Positions 1 through 11,285 of a stretch of 64,000 bases of DNA are shown here, one piece after another. Position 1 is the stretch's first letter. Each line of letters begins with the position of its first letter. The DNA is from Rhodobiaceae bacterium UBA4490 (GTDB taxonomy: Bacteria; Pseudomonadota; Alphaproteobacteria; Parvibaculales; Parvibaculaceae): positions 361,513-425,512 of the forward strand of contig DGNO01000004.1 in NCBI GenBank assembly GCA_002389665.1. The letters run 5' to 3'. Under the pieces are notes generated by a model. The model ran no database searches and was not told the DNA's origin. It was given only the letters and a program-made list of their open reading frames with translations. A program made the position numbers and the translations under genes.

Positions 1-240
1 AAGAAGGCCGCGACCAAGAAAGCGGCAACCAAAAAGGCTTCCACGAAAAAGGCTGCGGCAAAGAAGAAGACCGTAGCCAAGAAGAAGGCCGCGCCGAAGA
101 AAAAGGCTGCCGCCAAAAAGAAAGCTGCCCCGAAAAAGCCCGCTGCCAAGAAAAAGGCAGCGAAGAAAAAGGGCCCGGTGCGCAAAAAGACCCCGGTGAA
201 AATGGACACCCCGGCAGCGCCCGCCGCACCCGCCGTCTAA
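1..240 (+). CDS. Histone H1-like Lys/Ala-rich protein, C-terminal part (5' end outside window)
   Basis: The frame enters from the left edge and stops at TAA 238-240, so 79 residues are visible. They are almost only Lys, Ala, Thr and Pro in short irregular repeats (KKAA, KKKT, KKAAPKK), followed by a less basic Pro/Ala tail. This is the composition of bacterial H1-like or AlgP-type tails, which bind DNA or polyphosphate by charge. No folded domain is visible, and the missing N-terminus could carry one (the gene at 2497 shows such a layout). A strong terminator follows directly. Low complexity prevents a firmer family call. Confidence 0.7.
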   Translation, partial: KKAATKKAATKKASTKKAAAKKKTVAKKKAAPKKKAAAKKKAAPKKPAAKKKAAKKKGPVRKKTPVKMDTPAAPAAPAV

Positions 241-257
241 GACATTCCGTCTTTCCG

Positions 258-290
258 AAAAAGGGCCCGCTCGCCGGGCCCTTTTTATTT
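258..290 (+). terminator. Rho-independent terminator after the H1-like gene
   Basis: The inverted repeat AGGGCCCG / CGGGCCCT has a five-base loop and is flanked by A5 and T5. It begins 17 bases after the stop codon. Because of the flanking A and T runs it could act on both strands. Confidence 0.85.
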
Positions 291-496
291 TGCCTGCGGG
301 ACGGGTTGCCGCCGGATGCGAAAAAAGCTCCGCTTACGCATTTTCCGATTGACGGAATCATCAACTTAAAGGCGAAATCATCTGGCGGCATTTTCCGGGC
401 GGCACGTCGTCACCGCTTCGGAACACCGCATCACTGAGCGGGCCTCCGGCCGGCATGGTGCCGGGGACGCGAGGCCCCTTTACTGGAGAGCCAGAC

Positions 497-607
497 ATGG
501 CGAAGACTCAGAAGGCAGGCGGCAAGGCCGCCGGTGCCAAGACCGCAAAAGCCCCCGCTAAAGAAGCCGGCGCCGCCGCTTCCAAAGCGAAAAAGGCCAA
601 GAAGTAA
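497..607 (+). CDS. 36-residue Lys/Ala-rich basic peptide
   Basis: This ORF is ATG 497 to TAA 605-607. GGAGAG at 485-490 is a good ribosome binding site seven bases before the start. The peptide is about one third Ala and one third Lys, with Gly and Thr, and no acidic residue except one Glu. It begins MAKTQKAGGK and ends AKKAKK. It resembles the tails of the neighbouring H1-like sequences and is probably a small nucleic-acid-binding protein. It stands alone between the terminator at 258-290 and yciB. It was recognised from composition and RBS only, and has no motif that proves function. Confidence 0.55.
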   Translation: MAKTQKAGGKAAGAKTAKAPAKEAGAAASKAKKAKK

Positions 608-781
608 GTAACGCTTCTGCGCCGCCGAAGAGGCCTTTCGCAGCCGGGCTGCGCGGGGAAACCGAATTGGCGGCGCAGCTCTGATGCCCCCCCGCCCGCC
701 GGCGCCGCCCAGATCCGCGCCCAGAGCGGACCTTAAAGCCCTTCATTGCCGCCCCCGCTCCCCCACCCTATATTGCCTGCC

Positions 782-1495
782 ATGAACAAGCATGACACGC
801 GCCCCCACGAGATGGCGGAACCGGCTCCCGCGGACCAAAACACCGGCGAAGAGCCTAAAAAAGCCGCGCCACCCAACAAAACCGGCATGAGCGGCAGCCA
901 ATGGCTGCGCATGGCGCTCGAAGTAGGCCCGCTCGTGGTGTTTTTCCTGGTCAATGCCAAGGCGGCTGCCTGGTTCGATGTGGCGGACAAGGCCAGCATC
1001 TTCTATGCGACGGGCGCCTTCATGGTGGCGACCGTCATTTCGCTCAGCGCGTCTTACATCCTGCACCGCCAGATCCCGATGATGCCGCTCGTGACCGGCG
1101 GTTTCGTGCTGGTCTTTGGCGGGCTGACGCTCTTTCTGCAGGACGATCAGTTCATCAAGCTGAAACCGACCCTGACGAATGTGCTTTTCGCCGCCGGTCT
1201 TCTAGGCGGCCTCGCCTTCGGCAAAGCCTCGATGAAATATCTTTTCGACGGCGCCTTCCGGCTCACCGAAGAAGGTTGGCGCACGCTTACTTTACGCTGG
1301 GGGCTGTTCTTTCTTTTCCTCGCGCTCTTGAACGAAGTGATCTGGCGGAACTTCTCCACCGACTTCTGGGTGAGCTTCAAGGTCTTCGGCATCATGCCGA
1401 TCACCATGGTCTTCGCCCTGGCGCAGCTGCCCGTGGTCAGCCGCCATCAGCTTGAAGAAAATGGGGAAGAGCCCGCACGCGAGCCTGCCGAATAA
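782..1495 (+). CDS. yciB: YciB/IspZ family inner membrane protein (septation protein A family)
   Basis: The product has 237 residues from ATG 782; an upstream ATG at 746 would add a proline-rich leader unlikely to be real. A hydrophilic N-terminal 30 residues precedes several membrane segments. Family blocks are visible: the first helix [14 protein letters not shown], a central stretch with [19 protein letters not shown], and the C-terminal part with [19 protein letters not shown]. YciB proteins are polytopic inner membrane proteins implicated in envelope integrity and septation, without a defined enzymatic activity. The length is slightly above the usual 180-200 because of the Pro/Ala/Glu-rich ends. 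It is convergent with the NUDIX gene, only four bases apart. Confidence 0.9.
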   Translation: MNKHDTRPHEMAEPAPADQNTGEEPKKAAPPNKTGMSGSQWLRMALEVGPLVVFFLVNAKAAAWFDVADKASIFYATGAFMVATVISLSASYILHRQIPMMPLVTGGFVLVFGGLTLFLQDDQFIKLKPTLTNVLFAAGLLGGLAFGKASMKYLFDGAFRLTEEGWRTLTLRWGLFFLFLALLNEVIWRNFSTDFWVSFKVFGIMPITMVFALAQLPVVSRHQLEENGEEPAREPAE

Positions 1496-1499
1496 ATCC

Positions 1500-2075
1500 T
1501 CACTCCGCTTTTGGCGGCATCCGGTTCCCAAGCTCGCCCGGCGGGTTGCCGAAAGGCACGATCCGTTCCTGATCCTTGACCGCGCGGTAATGTGTCAGCG
1601 CCCAATGAACGGAGGGGAAAGCAAGCTCGTCCCAGGGAATATCATCCCACTCATAAAGCGCGACTTCCAGGCTCTCCGGTCCCGCGCCGATTTCCGGCAC
1701 CGACAGGCTCGCCCGGTACATGAGCTGCACCTGGGAGATGCGGGGAATGTTATAGACCGCAAGAAGATCGTGAATGCGGATATGCGCAAGCGCTTCTTCA
1801 TGGGCCTCGCGCTTGGCACCTTCCTCCGTCGTCTCGCCCTTTTCCATATAGCCTGCCGGCAAAGTCCAATACCCCTTGCGCGGTTCGATGGCGCGGCGGC
1901 AAAGCAGGACCTTGCCTTCATGCTCGACGACGGAACCGACGACGATCTTCGGATTGACGTAATGAATGAACCCGCATGTGTCGCAAACATCGCGCGCCAC
2001 ATCATCGCCTTCCGGCACACGCTCGGTGAAGGAAACATCCATTTTCGGTTCGGGTATTTCTGATCGCCACGCCAT
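1500..2075 (-). CDS. NUDIX hydrolase with N-terminal CxxC element
   Basis: The product has 191 residues. The Nudix box lies at about residues 75-96 (G75, five residues, E81, seven residues, then REAHEEA), although the usual Gly near its end is Leu. NUDIX enzymes cleave nucleoside diphosphates linked to another moiety, using metal bound by the box glutamates. An N-terminal CDTCGFIHYVNPK segment (Cys31, Cys34) resembles the half zinc ribbon of NudC-like or ADP-ribose-type Nudix proteins. The substrate cannot be told. ATG lies at 2075, and a 420-bp spacer separates it from the divergent MarR gene. Confidence 0.85.
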   Translation of the reverse strand: MAWRSEIPEPKMDVSFTERVPEGDDVARDVCDTCGFIHYVNPKIVVGSVVEHEGKVLLCRRAIEPRKGYWTLPAGYMEKGETTEEGAKREAHEEALAHIRIHDLLAVYNIPRISQVQLMYRASLSVPEIGAGPESLEVALYEWDDIPWDELAFPSVHWALTHYRAVKDQERIVPFGNPPGELGNRMPPKAE

Positions 2076-2496
2076 CCCGCTTCTCCCGTGTTCTTCTACA
2101 TCTTTTTATATAGACGTCTTTTTTGAAAGGTCATCCGCACACCCGACGCGCTTTATCCATGACCGTCATTACTCAGTTCTCACGTAATTGGACAGCATGC
2201 GATTCTCAAAAAGCCTGCACGCCGATTGGGCGAACGCATAAAAACAATGCAGCCCTTTGCAATACCTCTTTTCCGGGTACGGACATTAAACGCCACGTCT
2301 CATGCTCAGGCTGCGCCGCGTTGTAATATGGCACCACTTCACGCGCAGAATATCATGAAAGTGACTGCAATCACCGCCGCAGTTTCGCGAAACACTTGGC
2401 GCGGACGCCATAAATGTGCATATGTTTGCCCGTCAAAATTCTCTGCGCGCCGTCTCACGGCCCATCCCAAAAAAACACGTTGGAGGTCTCCACCGC
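2076..2496. other. Divergent intergenic region between NUDIX and MarR genes
   Basis: This 421-bp stretch has no convincing gene and is more AT-rich than its flanks. It must carry the promoters of both divergent genes. The palindrome AGACGTCT (2112-2119) sits beside the AT-rich TTTTTATATAG, about 37 bases upstream of the NUDIX start, and is a plausible operator or -10 area. The RBS GGAGG (2482-2486) belongs to the MarR gene. Nothing else was recognised. Confidence 0.4.
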
Positions 2497-3054
2497 ATGG
2501 CACCGCGTAAATCCACCGGCTTTGAGCTCGACAGCTCGCTGAGCCATCTTCTCCGGCGGGCACAGCAATTCGCCTATGATCAATATACGAAAGCGCTCGC
2601 CGATACCGGCCTGACGTCCCGCCAGTTCATCGTTCTGTTAGCTGTGAGCGAAGAGGAAGGTCTGAGCCAGACCGATCTCGTCAACCGCACCGGCATCGAC
2701 CGTTCGACGCTTGCCGACATGATCAGCCGCATGATCAAGCGCGGCCATCTGGCCCGCAAGCGCACTGCCGAAGACGCGCGCGCCAATTCCGTGCGCCTCA
2801 CGGCAGCGGGCCGCAAGGCGTTGCAATCCGCAATGCCGCGCGCCACGAAAGCCGAAGAAGCTTTGAACGGCCTCATCTCCAAAACCGTGCAGCGCGATCT
2901 CGTCAAAGCGCTCGGCCAGCTCGTCAGCTCGGCTGAAAAAGTAACGGCGGAAGAAGACGCAGCGCCCGCGCCGAAAAAACCCGCGGCAAAGAAAAAGACG
3001 GCTGCCAAGAAAAAGACCGCCGCCAAAAAGAAGACCGCCCGCAAAAAAGCCTGA
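2497..3054 (+). CDS. MarR-family transcriptional regulator with H1-like lysine-rich C-terminal tail
   Basis: The product has 185 residues from ATG 2497, chosen because GGAGG lies 10 bases upstream; a start at 2416 is possible but lacks an RBS. Residues 12-145 form a MarR fold. The winged helix-turn-helix spans about 56-89 (LSQTDLVNRTGIDRSTLADM), followed by the wing DARANSVRLT. Residues 152-185 are an acidic/Pro hinge and then four copies of an AAKKKT-like unit. MarR proteins normally end at the dimerisation helices, so the basic tail is an added module. It matches the codon patterns of the Lys/Ala segments at 1-240 and 7791-8438 and may add non-specific DNA affinity. The ligand and targets are unknown. 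Confidence 0.85.
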   Translation: MAPRKSTGFELDSSLSHLLRRAQQFAYDQYTKALADTGLTSRQFIVLLAVSEEEGLSQTDLVNRTGIDRSTLADMISRMIKRGHLARKRTAEDARANSVRLTAAGRKALQSAMPRATKAEEALNGLISKTVQRDLVKALGQLVSSAEKVTAEEDAAPAPKKPAAKKKTAAKKKTAAKKKTARKKA

Positions 3055-3078
3055 CGGGCGCAGTCGTAACGCAATCAG

Positions 3079-3111
3079 CCGGCCTCCGGAAACGGAGGCC
3101 GGTTTTTTGTT
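3079..3111 (+). terminator. Rho-independent terminator after the MarR gene
   Basis: The stem CCGGCCTCCG / CGGAGGCCGG has a GAAA-type loop and is followed by T6. It lies 25 bases after the stop codon. Confidence 0.9.
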
Positions 3112-3141
3112 GCCGGTCTTTGCGAAATGAAGAGAGGAAAA

Positions 3142-3600
3142 TCAGACGGTAATGTCGATCAGCGATCCGGGCCGTGAACGGGGGACAGGCGCATCATCAC
3201 GAAGATGTGCGAAGGGCGCCTCACGCCGCCCGGCTTCCCGGCTCGCCTCGAAACGGGCCTCCTCGGCACGCTCCGTCCGCTGCGCTTTGCGGGTCTCGGC
3301 CGCCTCGCGGGCTTCTGCTGCCTGGCGCGGCTGCTCGGCTGGCAGGCGCACCTGCTGGCCCTGGCGCTTGGCCGCTTCAAGGGCGGCAGCGCTGATTTCC
3401 ACCTGAACGCCGGAGGTGCTGTGGCGCAATCCCTGGCTCTGAGCCTGGGCTTGGGCCGCCCCTTGCGCCTGCTCCGTGCGCTGCGTTTGCCCCGGCACCT
3501 GGCCGCGCGCAGCAGGCGCGCCCGGACGCTCGGTCCGGCCCGCATAGGCTTGAGCTGCAATATGCACAGGATTGACGAAAGGTTTTACCGGCACGCGCAC
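3142..3600 (-). CDS. Hypothetical Ala/Arg/Gln-rich protein
   Basis: The product has 152 residues from a GTG at 3600. The N-terminus (about 1-25, PVKPFVNPVHIAAQAYAG) and the C-terminal SLIDITV are ordinary sequence. The middle is low-complexity Gln/Ala and then Arg/Glu/Ala, with probable helix or coiled coil at about 70-125. No signal peptide or known domain is visible. The strand was chosen over an overlapping plus-strand frame because the codon choice and the structured ends look protein-like. Small proteins ending in a short hydrophobic strand of this kind often sit near flagellar genes, but none are here. Function is not recognised. Confidence 0.5.
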   Translation of the reverse strand: MRVPVKPFVNPVHIAAQAYAGRTERPGAPAARGQVPGQTQRTEQAQGAAQAQAQSQGLRHSTSGVQVEISAAALEAAKRQGQQVRLPAEQPRQAAEAREAAETRKAQRTERAEEARFEASREAGRREAPFAHLRDDAPVPRSRPGSLIDITV

Positions 3601-3659
3601 GCATCCATGGTTTCACCAAGGCGATACCCGGTTAATAAAGGAATAGGACTAATAGAGGT

Positions 3660-4193
3660 TTAACGGGACCGGCCCTCGATGAGCGGCAGCAGCGTCTCTT
3701 CGATGTCCTTCGGCGCGAGCGGGCCGACATGCTTGTGGATGATGTTACCCTCGCCGTCGACGACAAAGGTTTCCGGCACCCCGTAAACACCCCAATCGAT
3801 GCCGACTTGCCCGGAGCGGTCCGCCCCCACCCGTTCAAAGGGATTGCCGAGCGTGCCGAGGAAGCGGCGGGCGGCTTCCGGCTGATCCTTGTAATTAAGC
3901 CCCACGAGACGCGCGCCGCGCTGGCGCAGCGTTTCAAGCAGCGGGTGTTCCTGACGGCAAGGCACGCACCAGGAGGCCCAGACATTGACCACCGTCATCT
4001 CGCCGGTTCTCAGATCTTTCGTGGCAAGGCCGGGTGTCTCCAGTCCTTCGACGGGAGGCAGATCGAACTCGGGCACCGGTTTGCCGATTAGCGCCGATGG
4101 CAGCTCGGAGGGATCGCCCGCAAAGATCGCAAAATAAAAGAGCGCGGCGAGACCGGCGAAAAGCACGGCGGGAATGAACGCGGTCCAGCGCAT
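3660..4193 (-). CDS. ccmG: Thiol:disulfide interchange protein CcmG/DsbE
   Basis: The product has 177 residues. One N-terminal membrane anchor (about 5-25) precedes a periplasmic thioredoxin fold. The active site WCVPC has Cys76 and Cys79, and the cis-Pro loop is GVPETFVVD. CcmG reduces apocytochrome c or CcmH so that the CXXCH motif can receive heme. The family insert GLNYKDQPEAARRFL is present. The start overlaps the ccmD stop by one base, so the two are probably translationally coupled. It is the last gene of the ccmABCD-G operon. CcmE, F, H and I are not in this window. Confidence 0.95.
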   Translation of the reverse strand: MRWTAFIPAVLFAGLAALFYFAIFAGDPSELPSALIGKPVPEFDLPPVEGLETPGLATKDLRTGEMTVVNVWASWCVPCRQEHPLLETLRQRGARLVGLNYKDQPEAARRFLGTLGNPFERVGADRSGQVGIDWGVYGVPETFVVDGEGNIIHKHVGPLAPKDIEETLLPLIEGRSR

Positions 4194-4420
4194 CAGCGCC
4201 CTCCCGTTTCGCCGGAACTTGCAGCACTAGGACCCGAAGCCCTCGCGCCGGAAACACGGCGCCGCCCGCCCAGCTTTTCTTCAAGCTCCTGCACCTTGGC
4301 CATTTGCCGGCGCTTGTCGGCCAGTCCCCAAAGCGCGAGGCCTGCCATCACCAGCGCCCAGAGCGCAAAGCTCGGCCAGATGAAAGGCGCATAGCCGCCC
4401 ATGTGAAAAAATTCGGCCAT
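4193..4420 (-). CDS. ccmD: Heme exporter protein CcmD
   Basis: This small membrane protein has 75 residues, with one transmembrane helix (about 12-34, FIWPSFALWALVMAGLALWGL) preceded by the CcmD-typical MGGYAPFIWPS. A charged cytoplasmic segment RRQMAKVQELEEKL and a low-complexity end follow. CcmD connects CcmC with CcmE in the release of heme-charged CcmE. It lies three bases after ccmC and overlaps ccmG by one base. The tail is longer than in many CcmD proteins and rich in Gly, Ser and Arg. Confidence 0.9.
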   Translation of the reverse strand: MAEFFHMGGYAPFIWPSFALWALVMAGLALWGLADKRRQMAKVQELEEKLGGRRRVSGARASGPSAASSGETGGR

Positions 4421-4423
4421 TGC

Positions 4424-5170
4424 TCAAAAGGCTCCCGCTTCCGCGCTCGCGCGGGCCAGCTGCAGCTGGCGCACGCGGCGGCGGTAAATCTCCGCCTGCA
4501 TCCGCGTCAGCATGACGGCGAGGAAAAAGAAGGTCGAGCCCAGCGCCATGACGAGCAGCGGCCAGAGCATGGAAGGATGGATCGCCGGCCCGTCGAGCCG
4601 AAGCACGCTTGCGCCCTGGTGCAGCGTGTTCCACCATTCAACCGAGTAATGAATGATCGGCACATTGACGAAGCCGACCAGCGCCAGCACCGCTGCCGCG
4701 CGCGCCGCGCGCACCGGCTCCTCGATCGTCGCCCAAAGCGCCATATAGCCGAGATAGAGAAAGAACAGGATCAGCACGGAGGTAAGCCGCGCATCCCAGA
4801 CCCACCAGGTGCCCCACATAGGCTTGCCCCAGAGCGCGCCCGTGACAAGTGCCAGAAACGTGAAGGCGGCGCCGACGGGAGCCGCCGATTTCGCCGCCAC
4901 ATCGGCGAGTGGATGGCGGAAGATCAGCGCCGTCGCGCTCGCCCCGGCCATCAGCGTATAGCCGAAGAGCGACAGCCAGGCGGCGGGCACATGAATGAAC
5001 ATGATCCGCACCGTCTCGCCCTGCTGATAATCGGGCGGCGCGGTGAAAAAGCTCATATAGAGCCCGGCGCCGAGCAGCCCCAAAGCCAAAAGCCAGATCA
5101 CCGGCAGCAAAAGCCCGGAAAGCCGCAAAAAGCGGGTCGGATTGGCAAGGGCGTGAAGATTTCTGACCAT
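4424..5170 (-). CDS. ccmC: Heme exporter protein CcmC
   Basis: The product has 248 residues from ATG 5170; a further upstream start would add 15 non-conserved residues. It has six membrane helices and the tryptophan-rich periplasmic signature WGTWWVWDARLTS, with conserved His residues before and after it (HVPAAW and NTLHQGASV). CcmC loads heme onto CcmE in the periplasm. It follows ccmB after a 99-bp gap that contains a candidate small ORF. The gene order A-B-C-D-G matches other alphaproteobacteria. Confidence 0.95.
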   Translation of the reverse strand: MVRNLHALANPTRFLRLSGLLLPVIWLLALGLLGAGLYMSFFTAPPDYQQGETVRIMFIHVPAAWLSLFGYTLMAGASATALIFRHPLADVAAKSAAPVGAAFTFLALVTGALWGKPMWGTWWVWDARLTSVLILFFLYLGYMALWATIEEPVRAARAAAVLALVGFVNVPIIHYSVEWWNTLHQGASVLRLDGPAIHPSMLWPLLVMALGSTFFFLAVMLTRMQAEIYRRRVRQLQLARASAEAGAF

Positions 5171-5180
5171 GGGGATTGGT

Positions 5181-5255
5181 TTAGCGCCGCAGCGCCCCTC
5201 CGGCAAGACAAGCAAGGGTGAGAGGGCATTTTGCCGCGATCATGGCTGCATTCAT
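5181..5255 (-). CDS. Candidate 24-residue ORF between ccmB and ccmC
   Basis: ATG is at 5255, with GGGGAG six bases upstream, and TAA is at 5181-5183. The stop lies 10 bases before the ccmC ATG, which itself has no clear RBS of its own. The peptide MNAAMIAAKCPLTLACLAGG is hydrophobic with two Cys and ends LRR. It may serve for translational coupling into ccmC or may simply be chance. No homologue is known to me. Confidence 0.3.
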   Translation of the reverse strand: MNAAMIAAKCPLTLACLAGGALRR

Positions 5256-5269
5256 GATGTCTCCCCTGT

Positions 5270-5944
5270 TCACCGCAAATTCGCCCGCAGCGCCGCCGCC
5301 CCGCCGAGCGGGCCCACCACAAGAGCGACCAGCGACACCGCGCCGAGCAGCAAAAGGCTCGCCTGCCCGTTCGAGCCCGGGGAGGAAATCAGCACATTGG
5401 AAACCGCGCTCACCCCGAAAATCAGAGTGGGCACATAAAGCGGCAGCACGAGGAGCGATATCAAGAGCCCGCCCCGGCGGATGGCAACGGTGAGCGCCGC
5501 GCCTACCGCGCCCAAAAGCGAGAGCGCGGGCGAGCCCACCAGCATCGCTATAATGAGCGGCAGGATGGAGTTTTCCGGCAGATTGAGCATCAGCCCGAGA
5601 AAGGGCGCGGCCAGAATGAGCGGCAAGCCCGTCGTCAGCCAATGGGCAAGGGCTTTGATGAAGACCGTCACTTCCAGCGAAAGCGGCGCCAGCATCAAAA
5701 GATCGAGCGAGCCATCCTCCTGATCGGCCTGGAAAAGCCGGTCGAGCGTCAAGAGCGCCGAGAGCAAAAGCGCCACCCAGAGAAAGCCCGGCGCGATGCG
5801 CCCCAGCAAATTGAGATCGGGCCCGAGCCCCAGAGGCACGATGGAAACCGCGATGAGGAAAAAGGCAACCGCCATGCCCCCGCCGCCGCCCGCCCGGGCG
5901 GCAAGTTTCAGCTCACGGCGCAAAAGGGTCAGTACCGCGCTCAT
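5270..5944 (-). CDS. ccmB: Heme exporter protein CcmB
   Basis: The product has 224 residues with six predicted membrane helices. It is the ABC permease that pairs with CcmA. Family features are RRELKLAARAGG at the N-terminus, LLSALLTLDRLFQADQEDGSLDLL in the first third, and GGLLISLLVLPLYVPTLIFG in the second half. CcmAB uses ATP to release holo-CcmE from CcmC and CcmD. The start overlaps the ccmA stop by four bases (ATGA type), so the two are coupled. Confidence 0.95.
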   Translation of the reverse strand: MSAVLTLLRRELKLAARAGGGGGMAVAFFLIAVSIVPLGLGPDLNLLGRIAPGFLWVALLLSALLTLDRLFQADQEDGSLDLLMLAPLSLEVTVFIKALAHWLTTGLPLILAAPFLGLMLNLPENSILPLIIAMLVGSPALSLLGAVGAALTVAIRRGGLLISLLVLPLYVPTLIFGVSAVSNVLISSPGSNGQASLLLLGAVSLVALVVGPLGGAAALRANLR

Positions 5945-6615
5945 GCCGCAGCCCCGCTCGCAAGCGCGCCGAGATCGAGCCGCCGGACATCGCCAAGGCC
6001 AAGATCGGCATGGGTCGCGGCAAGCACGATACCGCCGCGCACGCTATGCGCCTCGATAAGGCGGGCAAGACGGCCCACATTTTCGGCATCAAGGGAGACG
6101 GAGGGCTCATCGAGAAGCCAGATAGGCCGCTCGATCAGTGCAAGCCGGGCAAGTCCGAGCCGCCGCTTCTGACCGGCCGACAGTACATCGGCGGGCAGAT
6201 CGGCAAGGTGATCGAGCGCAAAGGCGGCCAAGGCCGCCTCGAGCGCCGCGCCTGATGCCGCCCCCGATGCCACACCGCCATAAAGCGCGCCCCAAAAGGC
6301 CAGGTTCTCAGCAACCGAAAGCCCGTCCTTCACCGCATCGAGATGACCGGCATAGAGGAGATGATCGGCAATCTCGCTTTCCGGCTCCGAGCCCTCCAGC
6401 ACGATCTGCCCGTCACTCTTCTCCAAAAGCCCGGCGAGCAGGCGCAAAAGTGTGCTCTTGCCCGAGCCGTTCGGCCCCGTCACAAGGAGGATGTCGCCCG
6501 AGCGCGCCTCAAAAGACAGCCCATCGAAAACCAGCCGTCCGCCGCGCTCGCAGGCCAGCCCTTCGCCTTTCAGCGTGAGCAGCGGGTAGGGGCGCTCTGC
6601 CTCAAATGTCGTCAA
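5941..6615 (-). CDS. ccmA: Heme exporter ATP-binding protein CcmA
   Basis: About 224 residues of ABC ATPase, with Walker A GPNGSGKST, signature LSAGQKRRLGLARL, Walker B IWLLDEPS, and the H-loop in AATHADLGLG. The frame runs on upstream inside the enoyl-CoA hydratase gene, but that part is an out-of-frame shadow. The likely start is TTG 6615, which overlaps the hydratase stop by 14 bases; no ATG fits nearer the conserved region. CcmA drives CcmB in cytochrome c maturation. The rare start and the overlap suggest coupling to the upstream gene. The exact start is uncertain. Confidence 0.9.
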   Translation of the reverse strand: MTTFEAERPYPLLTLKGEGLACERGGRLVFDGLSFEARSGDILLVTGPNGSGKSTLLRLLAGLLEKSDGQIVLEGSEPESEIADHLLYAGHLDAVKDGLSVAENLAFWGALYGGVASGAASGAALEAALAAFALDHLADLPADVLSAGQKRRLGLARLALIERPIWLLDEPSVSLDAENVGRLARLIEAHSVRGGIVLAATHADLGLGDVRRLDLGALASGAAA

Positions 6616-7414
6616 AACGTCCGCCCCGTCCCTTGCCGCCTGCAAAGCGCTTGGCCCCTTCCAGCGTCTCGCCGGAGGAAAGCACTTCAAGCCCGTGCCG
6701 CGTTTCATTGGCCATGGCCTGGGCATAAGGCATGTCCCATTGCTCATAAGCCGAGAGCCGGTCATGACGCAGGCAAAGCTGCGGGAATTTGGCGATCTCC
6801 CGCGCCAGCTCCTCCGCCGCTTCCCGGCTCTTGCCGGATGGGACGACGCGGTTGGCAAGACCGATTTCCAGCGCCTCGCGCGCGCCAACGGGCCGGCCCG
6901 TCAGAATAAGATCCATCGCCCGCGACTGGCCGATAAGGCGCGGCAGGCGCACCGTGCCCCCATCGATCAGCGGCACGCCCCAGCGGCGGCAGAAGATGCC
7001 AAAAGTCGCATCCTCTTCCATGACGCGCATGTCGCACCAAAGGGCAAGCTCCATGCCGCCTGCCACCGCATAGCCCGATACCGCGCCGATCACGGGTTTT
7101 GAGAGCAGCATGCGCGAGGGCCCCATCGGCCCTTCCGGCGACAGACGGTCGAATTCCATGCCCGCTGCAACCGGTGTGACGCGGTTGCCGCCCCCTTGCG
7201 AGACGGCTTTCAGGTCCGCGCCGGCGCAAAATGTTCCCGCGCTGCCGCAAAAAACCCCAACCAGCGCCTCTTCATCCGCCTCGAAAGCGGCAAAGGCCTC
7301 CGCCAGCGCCTTGGCGGTGGGCCGGTCGACGGCATTTTTCACCTCCGGCCGGTTCAAAATGATGGTGGTGACGGGGCCGTTCTTCTCGACACGAACCGCT
7401 TGTGATGTCGTCAT
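6602..7414 (-). CDS. Enoyl-CoA hydratase/isomerase (crotonase) family protein
   Basis: The product has 270 residues from ATG 7414 (GAGGGA lies seven bases upstream). Crotonase landmarks are the oxyanion-hole segments GTFCAGADLKA and KPVIGAVSGYAVAGGMELALWCDMR, the latter continuing into FGIFCRRWGVPLIDGGTVRLPRLIG. The second half carries the usual helices for trimer formation. These enzymes hydrate or isomerise CoA thioesters. The FCRRWGVPLIDGG region matches a common proteobacterial subgroup of unproven substrate, and the standard catalytic glutamate pair is not evident. It probably heads the same transcript as ccmABCDG, with an overlap of 14 bases. Confidence 0.88.
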   Translation of the reverse strand: MTTSQAVRVEKNGPVTTIILNRPEVKNAVDRPTAKALAEAFAAFEADEEALVGVFCGSAGTFCAGADLKAVSQGGGNRVTPVAAGMEFDRLSPEGPMGPSRMLLSKPVIGAVSGYAVAGGMELALWCDMRVMEEDATFGIFCRRWGVPLIDGGTVRLPRLIGQSRAMDLILTGRPVGAREALEIGLANRVVPSGKSREAAEELAREIAKFPQLCLRHDRLSAYEQWDMPYAQAMANETRHGLEVLSSGETLEGAKRFAGGKGRGGRFDDI

Positions 7415-7790
7415 GCATTTCCCTCGCAACTGGCCGGGCGCGGCTTCTTCAAAAACGGCCTGCATGTCACCGTTCTGCCATGCCTTGCCGGTCTATTTTC
7501 ATCCTCTCAGACGTAGCATCCGCTGGAGAAACTTATTATAGTCGCGCCCGCGCAAAGACTTTTGTTTTATGAGTTTTAGCACGAGTTTTCCGTCTTTTCG
7601 CGCCGCGTATATCGACAAGCGCGTGAGCTTGGGCTTTATAGCAGCTCAAAAGCTCCGCAAAAGATTTCCGCGCCCCACTGGCCGGCCACCCAAAACCGGT
7701 TTCCGGCCATCAAAGCGGCACTGAGGGACGCATACGAGACCGATGTCTGCGCCGCTCCCGCAGACGGCATCAAGCATGAGGATGAGGACC
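7415..7790. other. Divergent spacer between enoyl-CoA hydratase and the H1-like/aconitase gene
   Basis: This 376-bp stretch has no gene of its own. It has AT-rich islands around 7535-7590 that suit divergent promoters, and an imperfect palindromic stretch near 7686-7712 (CCACCCAAAACCGGTTTCCGG). ATG codons in the downstream frame occur at 7743, 7776 and 7782, but the best RBS precedes 7791. No riboswitch or RNA was recognised. Confidence 0.35.
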
Positions 7791-11147
<3,357 letters not shown>

Positions 11148-11182
11148 TCTGCCGGCCGATCACAAAGTATAAAACCGGGAAG

Positions 11183-11215
11183 CGGGGCGCTTAAAAAAGC
11201 GCCCCGTTTTCTTTG
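11183..11215 (+). terminator. Terminator after aconitase
   Basis: The stem CGGGGCGC / GCGCCCCG has an A-rich loop and is followed by TTTTCTTT. It lies 35 bases after the acnA stop. Confidence 0.85.
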
Positions 11216-11285
11216 AGATCACTTGCTTTTCGCCATCAAGCCAAGTTGACTCGCCCGTGTGGGGAGCCTGACCTATGTTAAAACC

